Below are positions 1 through 12,000 of a DNA stretch of 64,000 bases, piece after piece. Source of the DNA: Pomacea canaliculata (Eukaryota; Mollusca; Gastropoda; Architaenioglossa; Ampullariidae); assembly GCF_003073045.1 (NCBI RefSeq), contig NC_037590.1, positions 992,001 to 1,056,000 on the forward strand, written 5' to 3'. The position numbers and the translations under genes were made by a program. The notes under the pieces are model-generated. The model had not been told where the DNA came from. It saw nothing but the letters and a program-made list of their open reading frames with translations, and did not search any database. Numbering within the stretch: position 1 is the stretch's first letter; every line of letters begins with the position of its first letter.

Positions 1-378
1 TTGTGTAACGAAACATCCAGTTTCCGTCCCTTGACAGGTCGTCATAAGGCTACTGAGACAGGGGAGGGTACGACGAGCTCATGCCTCAGTCATCATGATG
101 ATGACCACGACCACGACGACACGTGCTCACAAAGGAGCATGCTCCCAGGACTGTAGACAGGTAGTAGACATGACAGCATACAGAGGAAAAAAAGGAGAAA
201 CAAGCGTGCAGCCAAGCAACAAAGGACAAAGAGAGAAAAGACAAAGAGGAATGAAGGAACGAACAGTGAGGATGGAGAGAGTCCTACACCGACAGACGAG
301 GGCCGTCAGTCGGACAAGGATCACTCACTCACTCACCACTCGCCAGACCACTCACCTGCGGATGAGAGGTCACGTGAC

Positions 379-531
379 CACCAAAGCCCAGCTGTCTGCA
401 CGCTACACTGGCCTCACGACGTGTCCAGCCCTTGCAGCAGACGGCCTGCCAGCCTCCAGACATGCGCACTTCTAGTCTTCCGTGCTGTCTGGACGGTCCA
501 TCCACCAGGCGGACATCCAGCCGGTGCTGTC
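379..531 (-). CDS. SRCR-domain protein, exon 2 (first half of an SRCR domain); gene continues past the left edge
   Basis: Scavenger receptor cysteine-rich domains are extracellular ligand-binding modules of secreted or membrane proteins. On the minus strand this exon reads from an acceptor ending CCCCACAG and encodes the SRCR opening: VRLVDG, GRLEV, then GGWQAVC, a basic stretch, ASVACRQLGFGG. That is the usual order of an SRCR N-terminal half (RLV.G....GRVEV...G.WGTVC....W....A.VVCRQLG.G). The acceptor is phase 1 and matches the phase 1 donor of the signal-peptide exon at 1082-1019. The donor I chose, GGTG|GTCACG, is weak but keeps the phase 1-1 symmetry common for SRCR exons. The second half of the domain should lie at lower coordinates. 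A stretch near position 1-50 (TCQGTETG on the minus strand) vaguely resembles it but was not called. Domain call is firm; exon end is uncertain. Confidence 0.72.
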
Positions 532-1018
532 CTGTGGGGTACACGTCCTGTCAGCCACGCTGTAGTCGTCATTCACTAACTATAACTACCCTAGAGACTG
601 GCTGTCATACACAACACTCAATGTAAGTACACGTCACGTCACATAGCTGTAGTAGCGGTAGGAAGTGACGTAAATATCACGTGTTCCTTGCTTTGGGGTC
701 TAGTCACAGCAAGACCTTCCAGGGCCGAAAGTTCACACCCGAGGTAGGTTGATACCCAGGTGACGTAGATGGCCACCACCCTCATCAAAAAAGAACCCGA
801 AATAAATCTTGTTTTTACACCCCAGCAGCCTGTAGGTTACAAGGCTACTTGTTTACTTCTCCATTCTACACAGGCGCGCATGCGCACACACGCACACTCA
901 CACACTCGACTACACAGCTACTCTCCCTCTCACACTTTCTCTCCCACCCACCCCACACAGAGTGACGAAGAGATAGAGAGACAATAACACAAACACTTAC
1001 CCTGTGTACCCTGTGTAC

Positions 1019-1082
1019 CCTGCAGGACACCAAGAAGCGCGAGTGTCACGAGGACGGTGACGTCAGCTGCAGCCAGAGGCAT
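1019..1082 (-). CDS. Signal-peptide first coding exon of the SRCR-domain protein
   Basis: A minus-strand ATG at 1082-1080 opens a 21-codon exon. It encodes MPLAAADVTVLVTLALLGVL, a short N-region then a leucine/valine-rich hydrophobic core, followed by Q. The exon ends CTGCAGG|GTACAC in phase 1. Splicing to the acceptor at 532/531 gives a glycine at the join and then QHRLDVRLVDG, so the predicted mature protein begins with its SRCR domain almost at once. The matching phases and biologically sensible order are the main support; an exon this short cannot be proven by sequence alone. The gene would therefore start to the right of 1082 and run leftwards, divergent from the opsin gene. Confidence 0.5.
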
Positions 1083-3955
1083 GACGGGAGATTGTGGAGG
1101 ACTGCGGGCTGCAGGCTGCTGCTGTTCAGGTCATATACCCGGCATCGTCCCACCCCCTCATCACGGCTGCTCGGGGAGTTTGCCAAGACCTGAGTGACTG
1201 AAGACCGTAGCAAGGGGCGAGCACTCGCACCACTTCCTTGTTTTCCATTTTTTATATTTGTGAGGAAGTGTCGCGAGAGTGACTTCCCCTGTTTGTGCAA
1301 ATACCGGCCACTCGTCAGGCCCCACAACAAACCTCACGGAGAGAAACCGCCGTTAGTAAAGGTCAGAGGTCACACCAGTGCACACACTGGCTGGAATTGG
1401 TGTGAGAATGAGAATGGGTAAACGCGGAGCAGTCTGGACCCACAGGGGCATCTGGGCGAGAATAATAACTTCCGGTTATGCTGGCGGGGCGCCACCTGCC
1501 CTCATCTCCACTAAGTATGATGAATGGCGCCCATTGACGGCCGACACTCTAATGACCTGCTTGCCACGCGGTGAATGTGGCGAGGGTGGCCCACTGTCCG
1601 AGTCCCGGGGTGTGCTGCGTCATACATCACTTAGCCTGGCGACACCCGCTGTACCCGGCACCAGGCCGGCATCTCTGCTCCAATGGCGACAACTCCTGTA
1701 AATAAACAGGGAAGGGCTCTGGAACATTCAGCGCGTAGGTGCGAAAAGCAAGACTGCATTACACTGGGATACATCACGATGACCTCAGGGGACAACTGAG
1801 TTACCCGTGTAGCTGTCGGGTGGGCAGGTCACATACACTTACACATTCAGAGAGACTTCATTGACAAGATTTGTATTAACACGAGCTCGACACTCAGCCT
1901 GGAGACAGGGTGGTAAGACAGTGCATCACCCACACACTGCCCACGCACACAGGTCGCCCACACCTTGTCTTCACGTGTCACGTGACCTGCCAGTGGACAG
2001 GTGGGTGGCACCCGATGGAATGGCTGGTATTAGTTGTAACTAAGGCACGAGAGGAATCGACCTCTGACCTTTCTCGTCCCCCGAGATTGTTGTGAACATA
2101 CTTAAGCTCTTGTCTTCCACACACATCCATTGTTTTGCTCGCATCGTCTTCCTCCTCGCACTCATCCGCCACATCAGGAGGGCAAAGGTTAGCACTGGCT
2201 TCCTGAACGTCCTGTAGAATGAGGTCGTCAGCTTTATTTTTAGCTGAAATGTTCAAAGTTTTGAAGACAAAAAGATGTCGGCTGACTTACATGTGGAAAA
2301 TGTTGGTAGAAATATTATCATCAAGCAACACCTGTACAGACACTAATTATCATCAACATCAGTGTCCACTGTGACAACAATGTCAAACGACTGCTACCAC
2401 ACCAAGCACGACACGTGTACACCAAGACCTACGCCAACAGTCACGGCCGACTACAGTCCAGTAGAGGAGGGAAGAGGAGGGGAGGGGAGGCCAGTTGCAG
2501 GTGTTAGTCGGAGCAAACAAAGGGAATGTGATGTGCATGCGCCGGCAGCCATTTTGAGAAGAGTAGCGGCGGAAGTGCGCAGTGTCTGTGTTTGCTGACC
2601 GTCGCGCCGCGTGGCTGCGCGTGACTCGTCACGTGACTGTCTTTACATGGCCAGGGATCCTGACAGCTGTTTGTGCGCATGTCTACAGCGCGATGATCAC
2701 ATCCTGTCCACATTGTCGTCACGCACGATGGGCGAGGTGAAGTTGTATCCAGGGTCAAAGGTTACGTCGTGCAGTGACCTGTCACACTGTAGCTGTGTGT
2801 CAAGCTTGTTCACACACTTTCCCTCGTATTACGACATGTCGGTGAGCAGACAATTAACACTCTATGAGGCTGACAAGATGTCAGTAAAGCTGATCAAGAC
2901 CACAACATGTGACAGTAAAGTACAAACAATTGAGGTTTTAATTAAACAAATGTTAATAGAGTTGGAAGAAGTCAGTCATCATGGTGGCCACAGGCTTTGT
3001 ACCTGGCGGAGGTTAGTGTCAGGACTAGCGGCAGATGTTTGTGTCTCACTTCTTGTTCACATGTTATGAAGGCCTCCACTGTCACTGTTATTATGTCACT
3101 GTGTTACCTGTACATACAGTGTCGCCATAGTAATGCTACCTGTTACATACAATGTAATAGCAAACACGTGACACGTGACATCATACAGCATAGCAACTGT
3201 AACACGACATGTAGCACAATCAACTGATATATAGACATAACAACTTGTACATGAAGTGTGTGTGTGTAACGGATGACAGTTGCAGGCTACGTTCAGTTTG
3301 TAAGGACGTCACGTGCTGCTGTTTACTTGTGTCACCTGACAGACACACAGGTGTCATTGCCTCCGCCATGTTATCAGCTTCAGGGACAAGCGTGGTTGTC
3401 TCTTGCTGATGACAGCAAGTTTATTGTACCTGCCACACTTACACAATCACCAGTCGTGCCTGGCATAACACACCTGTCAGTCCGTGTCACAGCCAACATC
3501 TACCTGTCACTGGCTGTCAGGTCACGTGATGTCCCCAAGCTGAGTGTGACCTTCACTCCTACCTTGACCATGAAAATAACCTCCTCATCAACCCCCGAGC
3601 TAATTTCCTGTTGCTGCCCTTAACACTCATCCTGCCTCGGAGGTGGGTGGGTGGACTCTCACGATCTCTGCTTCGATTGTTACCATAGCAACCAGGTGTC
3701 CACGTCATGCTGAAGTAAGAAAAAGCAAGTGGACTGCCGATAGGTGCTATGAAGAGCGAGAAGCAGAGCGTGTCACTAGACATCACCTGACAAGTGATGC
3801 AAGTTACCAGCGCCCCCTCGCGGCCCTCGAGACACATGGAGATGTCCACCGTGTCAAGAGATGAGATCTGACGTCACAACATGGCGGCCAAGTGGCAAAC
3901 ATGCTGCCCTTCATCCTTGTCATCTTCTAGCGCATCATTACACATGACACAAGAC
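1083..3955. other. Non-coding stretch between the SRCR gene and the minisatellites at 4 kb
   Basis: Open frames here (for example 2611-3069 on the plus strand) show no recognisable domain, no convincing splice structure and ordinary length for chance. A GC-richer patch at about 2530-2620 contains GCCATTTTGAG and several CpG and could be a promoter, but no gene can be attached to it. Confidence 0.4.
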
Positions 3956-3959
3956 ACGT

Positions 3960-4225
3960 TAACGATACCTCATGACACAACGTGACAGGCGTATGGCACT
4001 GCGTGACACCTACATGACACTACGTGACAGGCGTATAGCACTACGTGACACCTACATGACACTACGTGACACCTAATGACACTACGTAACACCTACGTGA
4101 CACTACGTGACAGGCGTATGGCACTGCGTGACACCTACAGGACACTACGTGACACATACATGACACTACGTGACAGGCGTATAGCACTACGTGACACCTA
4201 CATGACACTACGTGACACATACACG
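3960..4225. repeat. 21-bp minisatellite
   Basis: About a dozen imperfect copies of a 21-bp unit around CACTACGTGACACCTACATG. Because 21 is a multiple of three it stays open on the plus strand as a seven-residue repeat, which is a by-product of the repeat and not evidence of a gene. Confidence 0.85.
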
Positions 4226-4354
4226 GCACGTACATTGCATGTGATAAACATGGCGCGTCATACCAAGATGACTAACCCCGTATACAGCTTGTCATTAAAC
4301 AATTGATGAGCTGCTGTGTTTAAGGTGTTGACGAGCTGGTGCTGGTGATAATGC

Positions 4355-4442
4355 GCGCGCGCACACGCACGCACACACACGCACACACACACACACGCAC
4401 ACACACACACACACGCACACATATACACACACACACACACAC
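4355..4442. repeat. (CA/GCAC)n microsatellite
   Basis: Nearly pure alternating purine-pyrimidine CA and CGCA repeat, which could adopt Z-DNA. No coding signal. Confidence 0.9.
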
Positions 4443-4690
4443 TCGCACGTAGCCCAAGCAAGAGGGCGCTAATGTTTCACTAATGTGCAGACATGAACTT
4501 CAGACGACCAATGGCGTTGCGTGCTGTGTTTCTGTTTGTACTCTTACATTTTTAATCAGTCTCGCGCTAAGGTTTTATTTACATTTTATTTACACTCGTC
4601 ATATGCACGTGCACGAGACCTTGACTAACAACAGAGGACAGGTCCTCAGTGAAAATAGCAACGCGTGGTAGACATGGAGACCACAACCTC

Positions 4691-4850
4691 CTACAGCAGG
4701 GGACACAACTCCCAGACATGTCAGTACATATACATATACACTACAGCAGGGGACACAACTCCCAGACATGTCAGTACATATACATTTACACTACAGCAGG
4801 GGACACAACTCCCAGACATATCAGTACATATACATTTACACTCCAGCAGG
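4691..4850. repeat. 50-bp minisatellite, three copies
   Basis: Units begin CTACAGCAGGGGACACAACT at 4691, 4741 and 4791, with a degenerate fourth start (CTCCAGCAGG) at 4841. The spacing is exactly 50 bp. Confidence 0.9.
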
Positions 4851-5242
4851 ACGATAGGACTTCCAGACATCTCCAGTCCATTTACAGACATTTATACTCC
4901 AGAAGGACATCACTAGAGAAGGAAAAGATAATTCTATTGGAGCAGGAGGACAGAGCCTCGTTAGAGCAGGACACACCTGGACACACCTGGACACACAGGA
5001 CAAGGACATCACTACCTTGAGCAGCAGGACTTCACCAGACATGACTTGAGAGACAGAGAAAGTCAAACTACTGTAGCCAGGCTTGATGGCCGACACACAG
5101 CAGCTACGAAACGACAAGAAAGTACCCGGATAGTCGTTAGTCAGAATCACGACAAGAGATGATTACCTGACTACTAATTACCTACAATCATTACTAGGAA
5201 CTGAGCATTAATTGTCAAACCAAAGGCGGGTACTAAGCACAC

Positions 5243-5310
5243 TTAGTAACACACACATATACATATATACACACAAACACACACTCGCACACACACAACC
5301 GCACACGCCC
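5243..5310. repeat. CA-rich simple repeat
   Basis: Short run of ACACAC/ATACAC. Lies about 330 bp upstream of the opsin TATA box. Confidence 0.8.
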
Positions 5311-5530
5311 AGTCACCTGCACCGCTCAGCCAGAAATAGTCGGCAGCAAACAAAGGTGAAGAGCATCGCTCACATTTGCCAAAAGACAATAAGTTCTGTG
5401 GGATAATTTCTAATTTTATATCTCCACCAAGCTGCACATCCGCCGTGTGTGGCTGCATCTCATGCCTGGGTTGACATCAGGTCACCAATCCTCTTATTGC
5501 CTGGTGTTGACCAACCAGTGCGTGTGGAAT

Positions 5531-5647
5531 AATTAAGCAAGTATATCACGCAAGCTGACCTCGCCCAGCCCTGCCCCCACCCTACCTGTGCTACGCCCCG
5601 AGATAAGGCGCTGTAGGTGAGGCAGCGTCCACAGGTAGGTATAAATA
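5531..5647 (+). promoter_or_regulatory. Candidate opsin core promoter with TATA box
   Basis: A clean TATAAATA sits at 5640-5647, in GGTAGGTATAAATACCGG, so transcription would begin near 5670-5680. About 110 bp upstream, at 5531-5542, is TAATTAAGCAAG, a homeodomain-type core of the kind bound by Pax6/Otx/Rx-class factors in photoreceptor promoters. The assignment to the opsin rests on a strong donor at 5906/5907 and a strong acceptor just upstream of the opsin ATG. Promoter identity is inference. Confidence 0.5.
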
Positions 5648-5671
5648 CCGGCCTCTCCCTCCGCCCGGAGT

Positions 5672-5906
5672 CGCCAGCCACACACCAGCCAAACCTCCAG
5701 GTGTCAACATCCCCCTGCCAGGAGCCTTGGCACCTGTACAGTCAGCGTAGTTCACCTCACCTGTACCTCACCTGTACCTCACCTGTACCTCACCTGTACC
5801 TCACCTGGGTCTGCCCCTGACGACAGCGGACATCTTGTGGCTTTCTTGTCCAACCCTTGAAGCCCTGGTCAGGACACAACTCACCCTCCTGCTCGCAACC
5901 AAAACG
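5672..5906 (+). other. Candidate non-coding first exon of the opsin gene (5' UTR)
   Basis: The stretch from the expected start site below the TATA box to AAAACG|GTGAGT has a consensus donor. The matching acceptor is CTCTGCTGCAG at 8989-8999, 23 bp before the opsin ATG, giving a first intron of about 3.1 kb. Inside the exon, 5753-5807 carries about five 12-bp copies of CTCACCTGTAC, so the leader would hold a row of CACCTG E-boxes. The 5' end is set only by distance from the TATA box. Confidence 0.45.
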
Positions 5907-5984
5907 GTGAGTGACCTTTAGCACCTGGACAAACTAGTAACGGTAGGTTTGGTTTGACTTTGGCCCTCAGCAGGATCTCAGTCG

Positions 5985-6130
5985 GTGTGTCAGATGTCAG
6001 TCAGTGTGTCAGTCGGTGTGTCAGATGTCAGTCGGTGTGTCAGATGTCAGTCGGTGTGTCAGATGTCAGTCGGTGTGTCAGTCGGTGTGTCAGATGTCAG
6101 TCGGTGTGTCAGATGTCAATCGGTGTCAGA
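5985..6130. repeat. 19-bp minisatellite
   Basis: Copies of CAGATGTCAGTCGGTGTGT in the putative first intron of the opsin gene. Confidence 0.85.
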
Positions 6131-6679
6131 CACGACTGTCAGACTGACAGCGAGGGAAATCAAGGTTTGTGCACCGCTGACTGCCACATCCCAATTTGTT
6201 GTTTATTAGTTGCTGTGCTCTGTGGCTTCTGTCTTCCTTTCTTACAGCGTACACAGAGCTGTACTCATGAAAACTCTCATCGTGATAGTCCTCATCTCAT
6301 CTAGTTCTCATTATCTACTAGCACATCACACGCCTTAGAAATCACAGCAAACCCCGAGATACGTGACTGGGTGTCACTCCTATCGCACCATAACCAGCTG
6401 TAACTATACTGAAGACAGCCAGTGACAGCTGTATGGGGAACGACAGTCCCAGCTGCTGACAGGTGTACAGCTGTACGACAGGTGTTGAGTCCAGCAGCAC
6501 AGACACACTGTAGCCTGGTGTCCGCCATTGCCGCTGTCTGTAAGCTGCTGGCTGTCACATCAACTGACATCACAAACATAATTACTGGTTACAGCTGTCC
6601 ACTGATGGACCTTGGTGATGAGGGCACCACCTCTTCTCTCTTTACTTTGTAGCTTGTGCAGCTGAGTGCACTCCTGGAG

Positions 6680-6805
6680 GACAAACACTACTCGAGACAA
6701 ACTACTACCGAGACAAACACTACTCGAGACAAACACTACTCGAGACAAACACTACTCGAGACAAACTACTCGAGACAAACACTACTCGAGACAAACACTA
6801 CCTGA
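6680..6805. repeat. 16-17-bp minisatellite
   Basis: Imperfect copies of CTACTCGAGACAAACA, each with an XhoI-type CTCGAG palindrome. Intronic to the opsin gene. Confidence 0.85.
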
Positions 6806-7364
6806 GGACAAACACTTCTCGGTGACAATCGCTCGCTGGGATGAATAAAGACGGCCATCTGTCATTTTATAAAGCGGTTTACATGTTTATTTCCGTTCTG
6901 CCCCATCCCCTTGTATCCATTGCGTTGCTAGGCAGTACTATGATGACGTCATACGACTGCTGACCTCGTGCTGTGGCGTCACGGACATCGTCACCAACAG
7001 TTTTCGGTTACTCCAGCAGAGTTTCCGGTGACTAGACACTGACGGAGATAGAAACAGTTGTAGTGCTAGACACCACTGGTGTACATGCAAGTAGACAGGT
7101 AGACAGGTAGACAGACACACTGTCCTCGTGCTGACACACCCGCCGCCTGCAGGCTACTCACTGGCTACTCACTGGCTCCTCGCTGGCTACAAGGCACCAC
7201 CTGTAGTTTCCTGTACAAAATCTCCTTTGAAGTAATTACAAACGTCTGGGAGGTGCTGACACCGTACGGCCACGAAACAAACAAACAAAGAAACAGCACT
7301 GTACTGTAACACAGACTCACTGACACAACCACTGAAAGACAAGCCACTAACACGACTAGTACAT

Positions 7365-7580
7365 GGCCCTGTAGTTTAACTGTGGCTACAGCAGTCTGTA
7401 GTCCAACTATCTGACTACGGCAGTCTGTAGTTTAACTGTGGCTACAGCAGTCTATAGTCCAACTATCTGACTACAGCAGTCTGTAGTTTAACTGTCTGGC
7501 TACGGCAGTCTGTAGTCCAACTATCTGACTACAGCAGTCTGTAGTTTAACTGTGGCTACGGCAGTCTGTAGTCCAACAGT
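7365..7580. repeat. Approximately 28-bp minisatellite with alternating variants
   Basis: Units around GCAGTCTGTAGTCCAACTAT alternate with a variant containing GTAGTTTAACTGTGGC, giving a higher-order pattern. Intronic to the opsin gene. Confidence 0.8.
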
Positions 7581-7659
7581 TCAGGTTGGCGGCTACATTT
7601 TGTCCTTTTGAGGGAGAGGCGGGGGTGGGTGGATTGGTGTTTTACGCCGTGTCAGCAGC

Positions 7660-7806
7660 TAAGGCTATATTACGGCAAGCAGCCAGCCCTGTAAACAGAT
7701 GCCACATGCAGAGAAAGAACAACGTGCCCGAGACGAGAAATGAACTCAGGGCAGCCAACCTTCACTGTATTGGTGACAGGCGCTAACCGTTGCGCCACCG
7801 GAGCGC
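7660..7806 (-). mobile_element. tRNA-derived SINE, minus strand
   Basis: Read on the minus strand the segment opens GAGCGCTCCGGTGGCGCAAC. A good RNA polymerase III box A (TGGCGCAACGG, plus coordinates 7787-7797) is followed about 40 bp later by a degenerate box B (GAGTTCATTTCTC, 7736-7748). The spacing is that of a tRNA. The flanks are ordinary intron sequence and no intact tRNA cloverleaf or anticodon arm is evident, so a tRNA-derived SINE fits better than a tRNA gene. The 3' end is not sharply defined. Confidence 0.6.
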
Positions 7807-9022
7807 TCTCTTTTGAGGGAGAGGCTGCAAGTAAAGCAACATTGTTTGTACTCACACCTTGCTAATAAACTGTCATTGGCATCGCCAACAAAAGGCGCTT
7901 TGTATAAATATGTATAATTTATAGATATATATACTGATGGGCAGTGATCAGTGGACAAACACCGCCCTCAGTGTCACTGAACTACTTTTCTTCCTCTAGC
8001 GGTTGAGACCAGGAGGAGGACCTATCATCGCTGACTGATTACCGCCTGTACCTGCTCCTCCTCACTCCAGCAAATATTTTATTTTCATTTCATCCACATC
8101 AAGATTTATTTTATTTTTATGTTGTGCCTCTAATGCCGCCTGCTGTAAGAGGATGAGGGGCAGGGGTGTGGACTGGGGGGAGGCAGCGGAAGATGCAGTG
8201 CGTCAGGAGAATTACACACGGACCGTTAGTGAAACAAGAGCCTGATAATAGAATCAACTGCCACCTCCTCCTCTACCTCCTCTGAGCAGATCGTTGTCAT
8301 GACAGCAGAATCTCGTTACATTTAGTCACAACTGTTATTATCCGACTTAGGCGACATTTCTGTGGAGTAGAATGGCATGGCGGCCATGTTTTGTGACGGT
8401 TGCCATGGAGTGGCACCGGCCTTGAAATGGAGCCAGCCAACAGACCAGCCAACAGACTTTTGGTGTTAAGAGCCACTGTCACGTGTCTCCGATAGTTTCT
8501 CCTTTTCCAGGCAGCTTTGCTTTAAAACCTGCTTTCCCTCGTATCTTGACATATTACTATCAATATTATTTTATATTTTATTGACTTTGTTTATCCTTTA
8601 GTTGTTTGTCAGCCAAGTTCCACAGAAGCTACCAGCAGTCCATGTCCAGAATCTATATTGCTGCTGCAGACATTTGTTTTTCTTGTTCATAATTCAGCCC
8701 TCGGCAGGTCGATGTTCTCAAGCAATGAAAAAGGAGAAAAGAAGGGAATTGTTTAAAATGTCAGATTTTTAAAGCTGATGGCCACGAAATGTAGGACGGC
8801 GACACCTGTACAACCTGGACATCAACAATGGAGGTGTGTGTGGCGTGACCACCCGCATCGTAGGTGGAAATAGTCGATGAGGTGACACTACACCAAGCTA
8901 AACATGTGACACACCCATCATGACAAAACGGTATAAACAACAACAAAACTATAAACTCCACACCTCACTGACCCCTACAAACTGACCTCTCTGCTGCAGG
9001 TCACAGAGTGACAGCTGTCACC

Positions 9023-12000
9023 ATGACGACGGCTTTAGCCACGACTACCGAGATGGTGTCCAACACCACCCACATCTACGATACCTACGACCTGTTCATC
9101 CACCCCCACTGGAAGCAGTTTCCCTTGATTCCCGAGGCCTGGCACTACGCTATCGGGGTGTACATCACCATCGTCGGCATCTCGGGTGTCTTCGGTAATC
9201 TCCTGGTCATCTACATCTTTGGAACGTGAGTGTCAGCATCCTCTCCTCGCGACTGCTCTGCTCTTGTACCCCGGGTATTTCTTTAACTGTACCCAGCAGC
9301 AATTCTGTTGTAGTGTTACAGTCAGCGTTTGTTCGTTTGGTTTTATTTAACTTGTTTTGTGTTTTCTTTTATTTGACAAAACGGGGATTGTTAGCAATGT
9401 TGTCATTGAAGTCTGCACGTGACCCACTACTTGTCAGTCAAGTCCATTTTTTTGTCTCAAACCTTCTGCCCCATTGACTGACAGCTAGTCCAGCAACATC
9501 ACAAACACAGACAGCAAGTTGTCTTCATCCACAACACCTGGCCCCTTGCTTCCCTGGTAAAACCTTTGTCTTTGCCTTCCAGCACCAAGAGCCTGCGCAC
9601 GCCCTCCAACATGTTCATCGTGAACCTTGCCCTCAGTGACCTGACCTTTTCGGCCGTCAATGGCTTTCCTCTGCTGACGATCTCAGCCTTCAACAAGCGA
9701 TGGTTTTTCGGCAAAGTGGGTAAGTGGCTCCACACCTCGCTAGTCTGCTGCACTTGTAGTCGCCTCCCGACAGACAACAGTCGTCAGGTAAACAGACAAA
9801 ACCCTCGTCAACCTTCGACTGACACAATACTTACTGTCACTCTGTCACAGAATACTGTCAGTCTGTCACACCATTGTCACACATACTGTCAGCCTGTCAC
9901 AGCAATACTGTCAGCCTGTCACACCATTGTCACACAATATTGTCAGCCTGTCACAGAATACTGTCAGTCCTGTCACACCATTGTCACACAATACTGTCAG
10001 CCTGTCACAGATTCTGTCACACAATACTGTCAGCCTGTCACTGAATACTGTCACACACAGCTCCACACAATACACAGCCCTACTGTAACCAGTAACATGA
10101 CAACCACCACCACTGCCCACCTTTGTGTTGCACTACGACCACCCACTCCCCTCCCAAGGAAGTGACGTATGATGTGATCCTGATGACCTCCTGATTGTCA
10201 AGTTTGTCCGTTTGTCTCTGACCAGCCTGCGAGTTCTACGGCCTCATCGGTGGCATCTTCGGCCTGATGTCCATCGACACCATGGCGGTGATCGCCATTG
10301 ACCGCTACAACGTCATCGCCAGACCCCTCAAGGCCTCCAGGTCGCTGGGCTACCGCAAGGCCTTCATCATGATCGTCATGGTGTGGGTCTGGTCCCTCAT
10401 CTGGACCCTCCCACCACTCTTCGGCTGGGGGGCCTACATTCCAGAGGGCTTCCAGACTTCCTGCACTTTCGACTACTTGACCCGCACTGACTACTTCCGG
10501 TGAGCTGTGCAACGCTTGCGGACTAGTTTTTTTTTTCTTTAAAAAATTTGAAGAAGCGGAACATGCATCCAGCGAAGCAAGATCGACTAGTATCGAAATG
10601 TTGCTCAATAAAATAGTCGAAACTAACAGCTCCTACATCACGTGTCTATATGTCTATACAGCTCCTACATCACGTGTCTATATGTCTATACAGCTCCTAC
10701 ATCACGTGTCTGTATCTCTAGCTCCTACATCACGTGTCTGTATCTCTACAGCTCCTACATCACGTGTCTGTATGTTTATACAGCTCCTACATCACGTGTC
10801 TATATGTCTATACAGCTCCTACATCACGTATCTGTATGTCTATACAGCTCCTACATCATGTGCCTGTACATCTGTGGCTTCGCCATGCCCCTGGGCATCA
10901 TCATGTTCTGCTACTTCTTCATCTACCGAGCGGTGGCCAAGCACGAGAAGGAGATGGGCAAGATGGCCAAGAAGCTGAACGCTGAGATCCGCCAGGGTGC
11001 GGCCGCCCAGGGCTCGGAAATCAAGACCGCCAAGATCGCCATGACCATCATCACCACCTACCTCATCAGCTGGCTGCCCTACGCCACCATCGCCCTCATC
11101 GCGCAGTTCGGCCCCGCCGAGTACGTCACACCCTACCTGTCCGAGCTGCCTGTCATGTTCGCCAAGGTACGTAACACGCTTAATTATGTCACACATGTCA
11201 CGCGGGGTCACATAGTTCTATGGACGATATCCTCACAGTTTTAAAGCTTTTGATGATTTACTATGAAACGACCAGAAGGTGGTGCACGCCATCCACATCA
11301 TCCAGTTTCGTTGTGAAAGCGTGAGGTGACGTCACAACACGCACGTAACCGGTGACATCACCAGACGCTTGGTGTTGCAGGCGTCCGCCATGCACAACCC
11401 CATCATCTACGCCCTCAGCCACCCCAAGTTCCGCGAGGTGCTGGATACCCGCTTCCCCTGGCTGCTGTGCTGCTGCCGCTTCTCGCAGAAGGAGAAGGAT
11501 GCGGCGGCGAACACCAAGAGTCAGATGACCCGCGCCGACAGCGTCAACTCCAACGTCGTCGGCGGCAACTACAGCAACATGTCCAGGTGAGTACAGGTGA
11601 TCCTGGCCTGCCCTTCTCTTGGCGGCTGCGCGAAAACAGGAAGATGGATTTTATCCACAAAAGGTTAGGGTTAGGGTTAGGGTCAGGGTCAGGGTCAGGG
11701 TGAGTTGGTTTTTCTCCACAAAGTCCAAGCGGAGTGCAGCGCGGCTTTGCTGTGGGATGCTCAGGGACATCGCGGAGCACCCTGCTGTCACAGCACCAAG
11801 TACAGTCGTGCTAACAGCAGGTAGTCCAGCAAGGAGTCCTACCTGTGTGTCAGACACTCAGTCAATGGTCTGTAGTGTTTAGTGAGTTGAATATAAGTAT
11901 GATCACATGACTGACGTGTACCGTGATTGTGTGGAGACGTGTGTGGTACCCGTATTAACTAAAACGGTTTTGTTACATATTTTCTGTCATAATTATTGAA

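Noticed and set aside
1..60. Second half of the SRCR domain (TCQGTETG on the minus strand)
   Set aside because: Only a short resemblance, without a convincing acceptor or the expected cysteine spacing inside the window.
2611..3069. 152-codon plus-strand open frame after a CpG-rich patch
   Set aside because: No recognisable domain, no splice signals that fit, composition like the neighbouring non-coding DNA.
7736..7806. tRNA gene
   Set aside because: Box A and box B are present, but box B is degenerate and no cloverleaf stems are evident; a SINE fits better.
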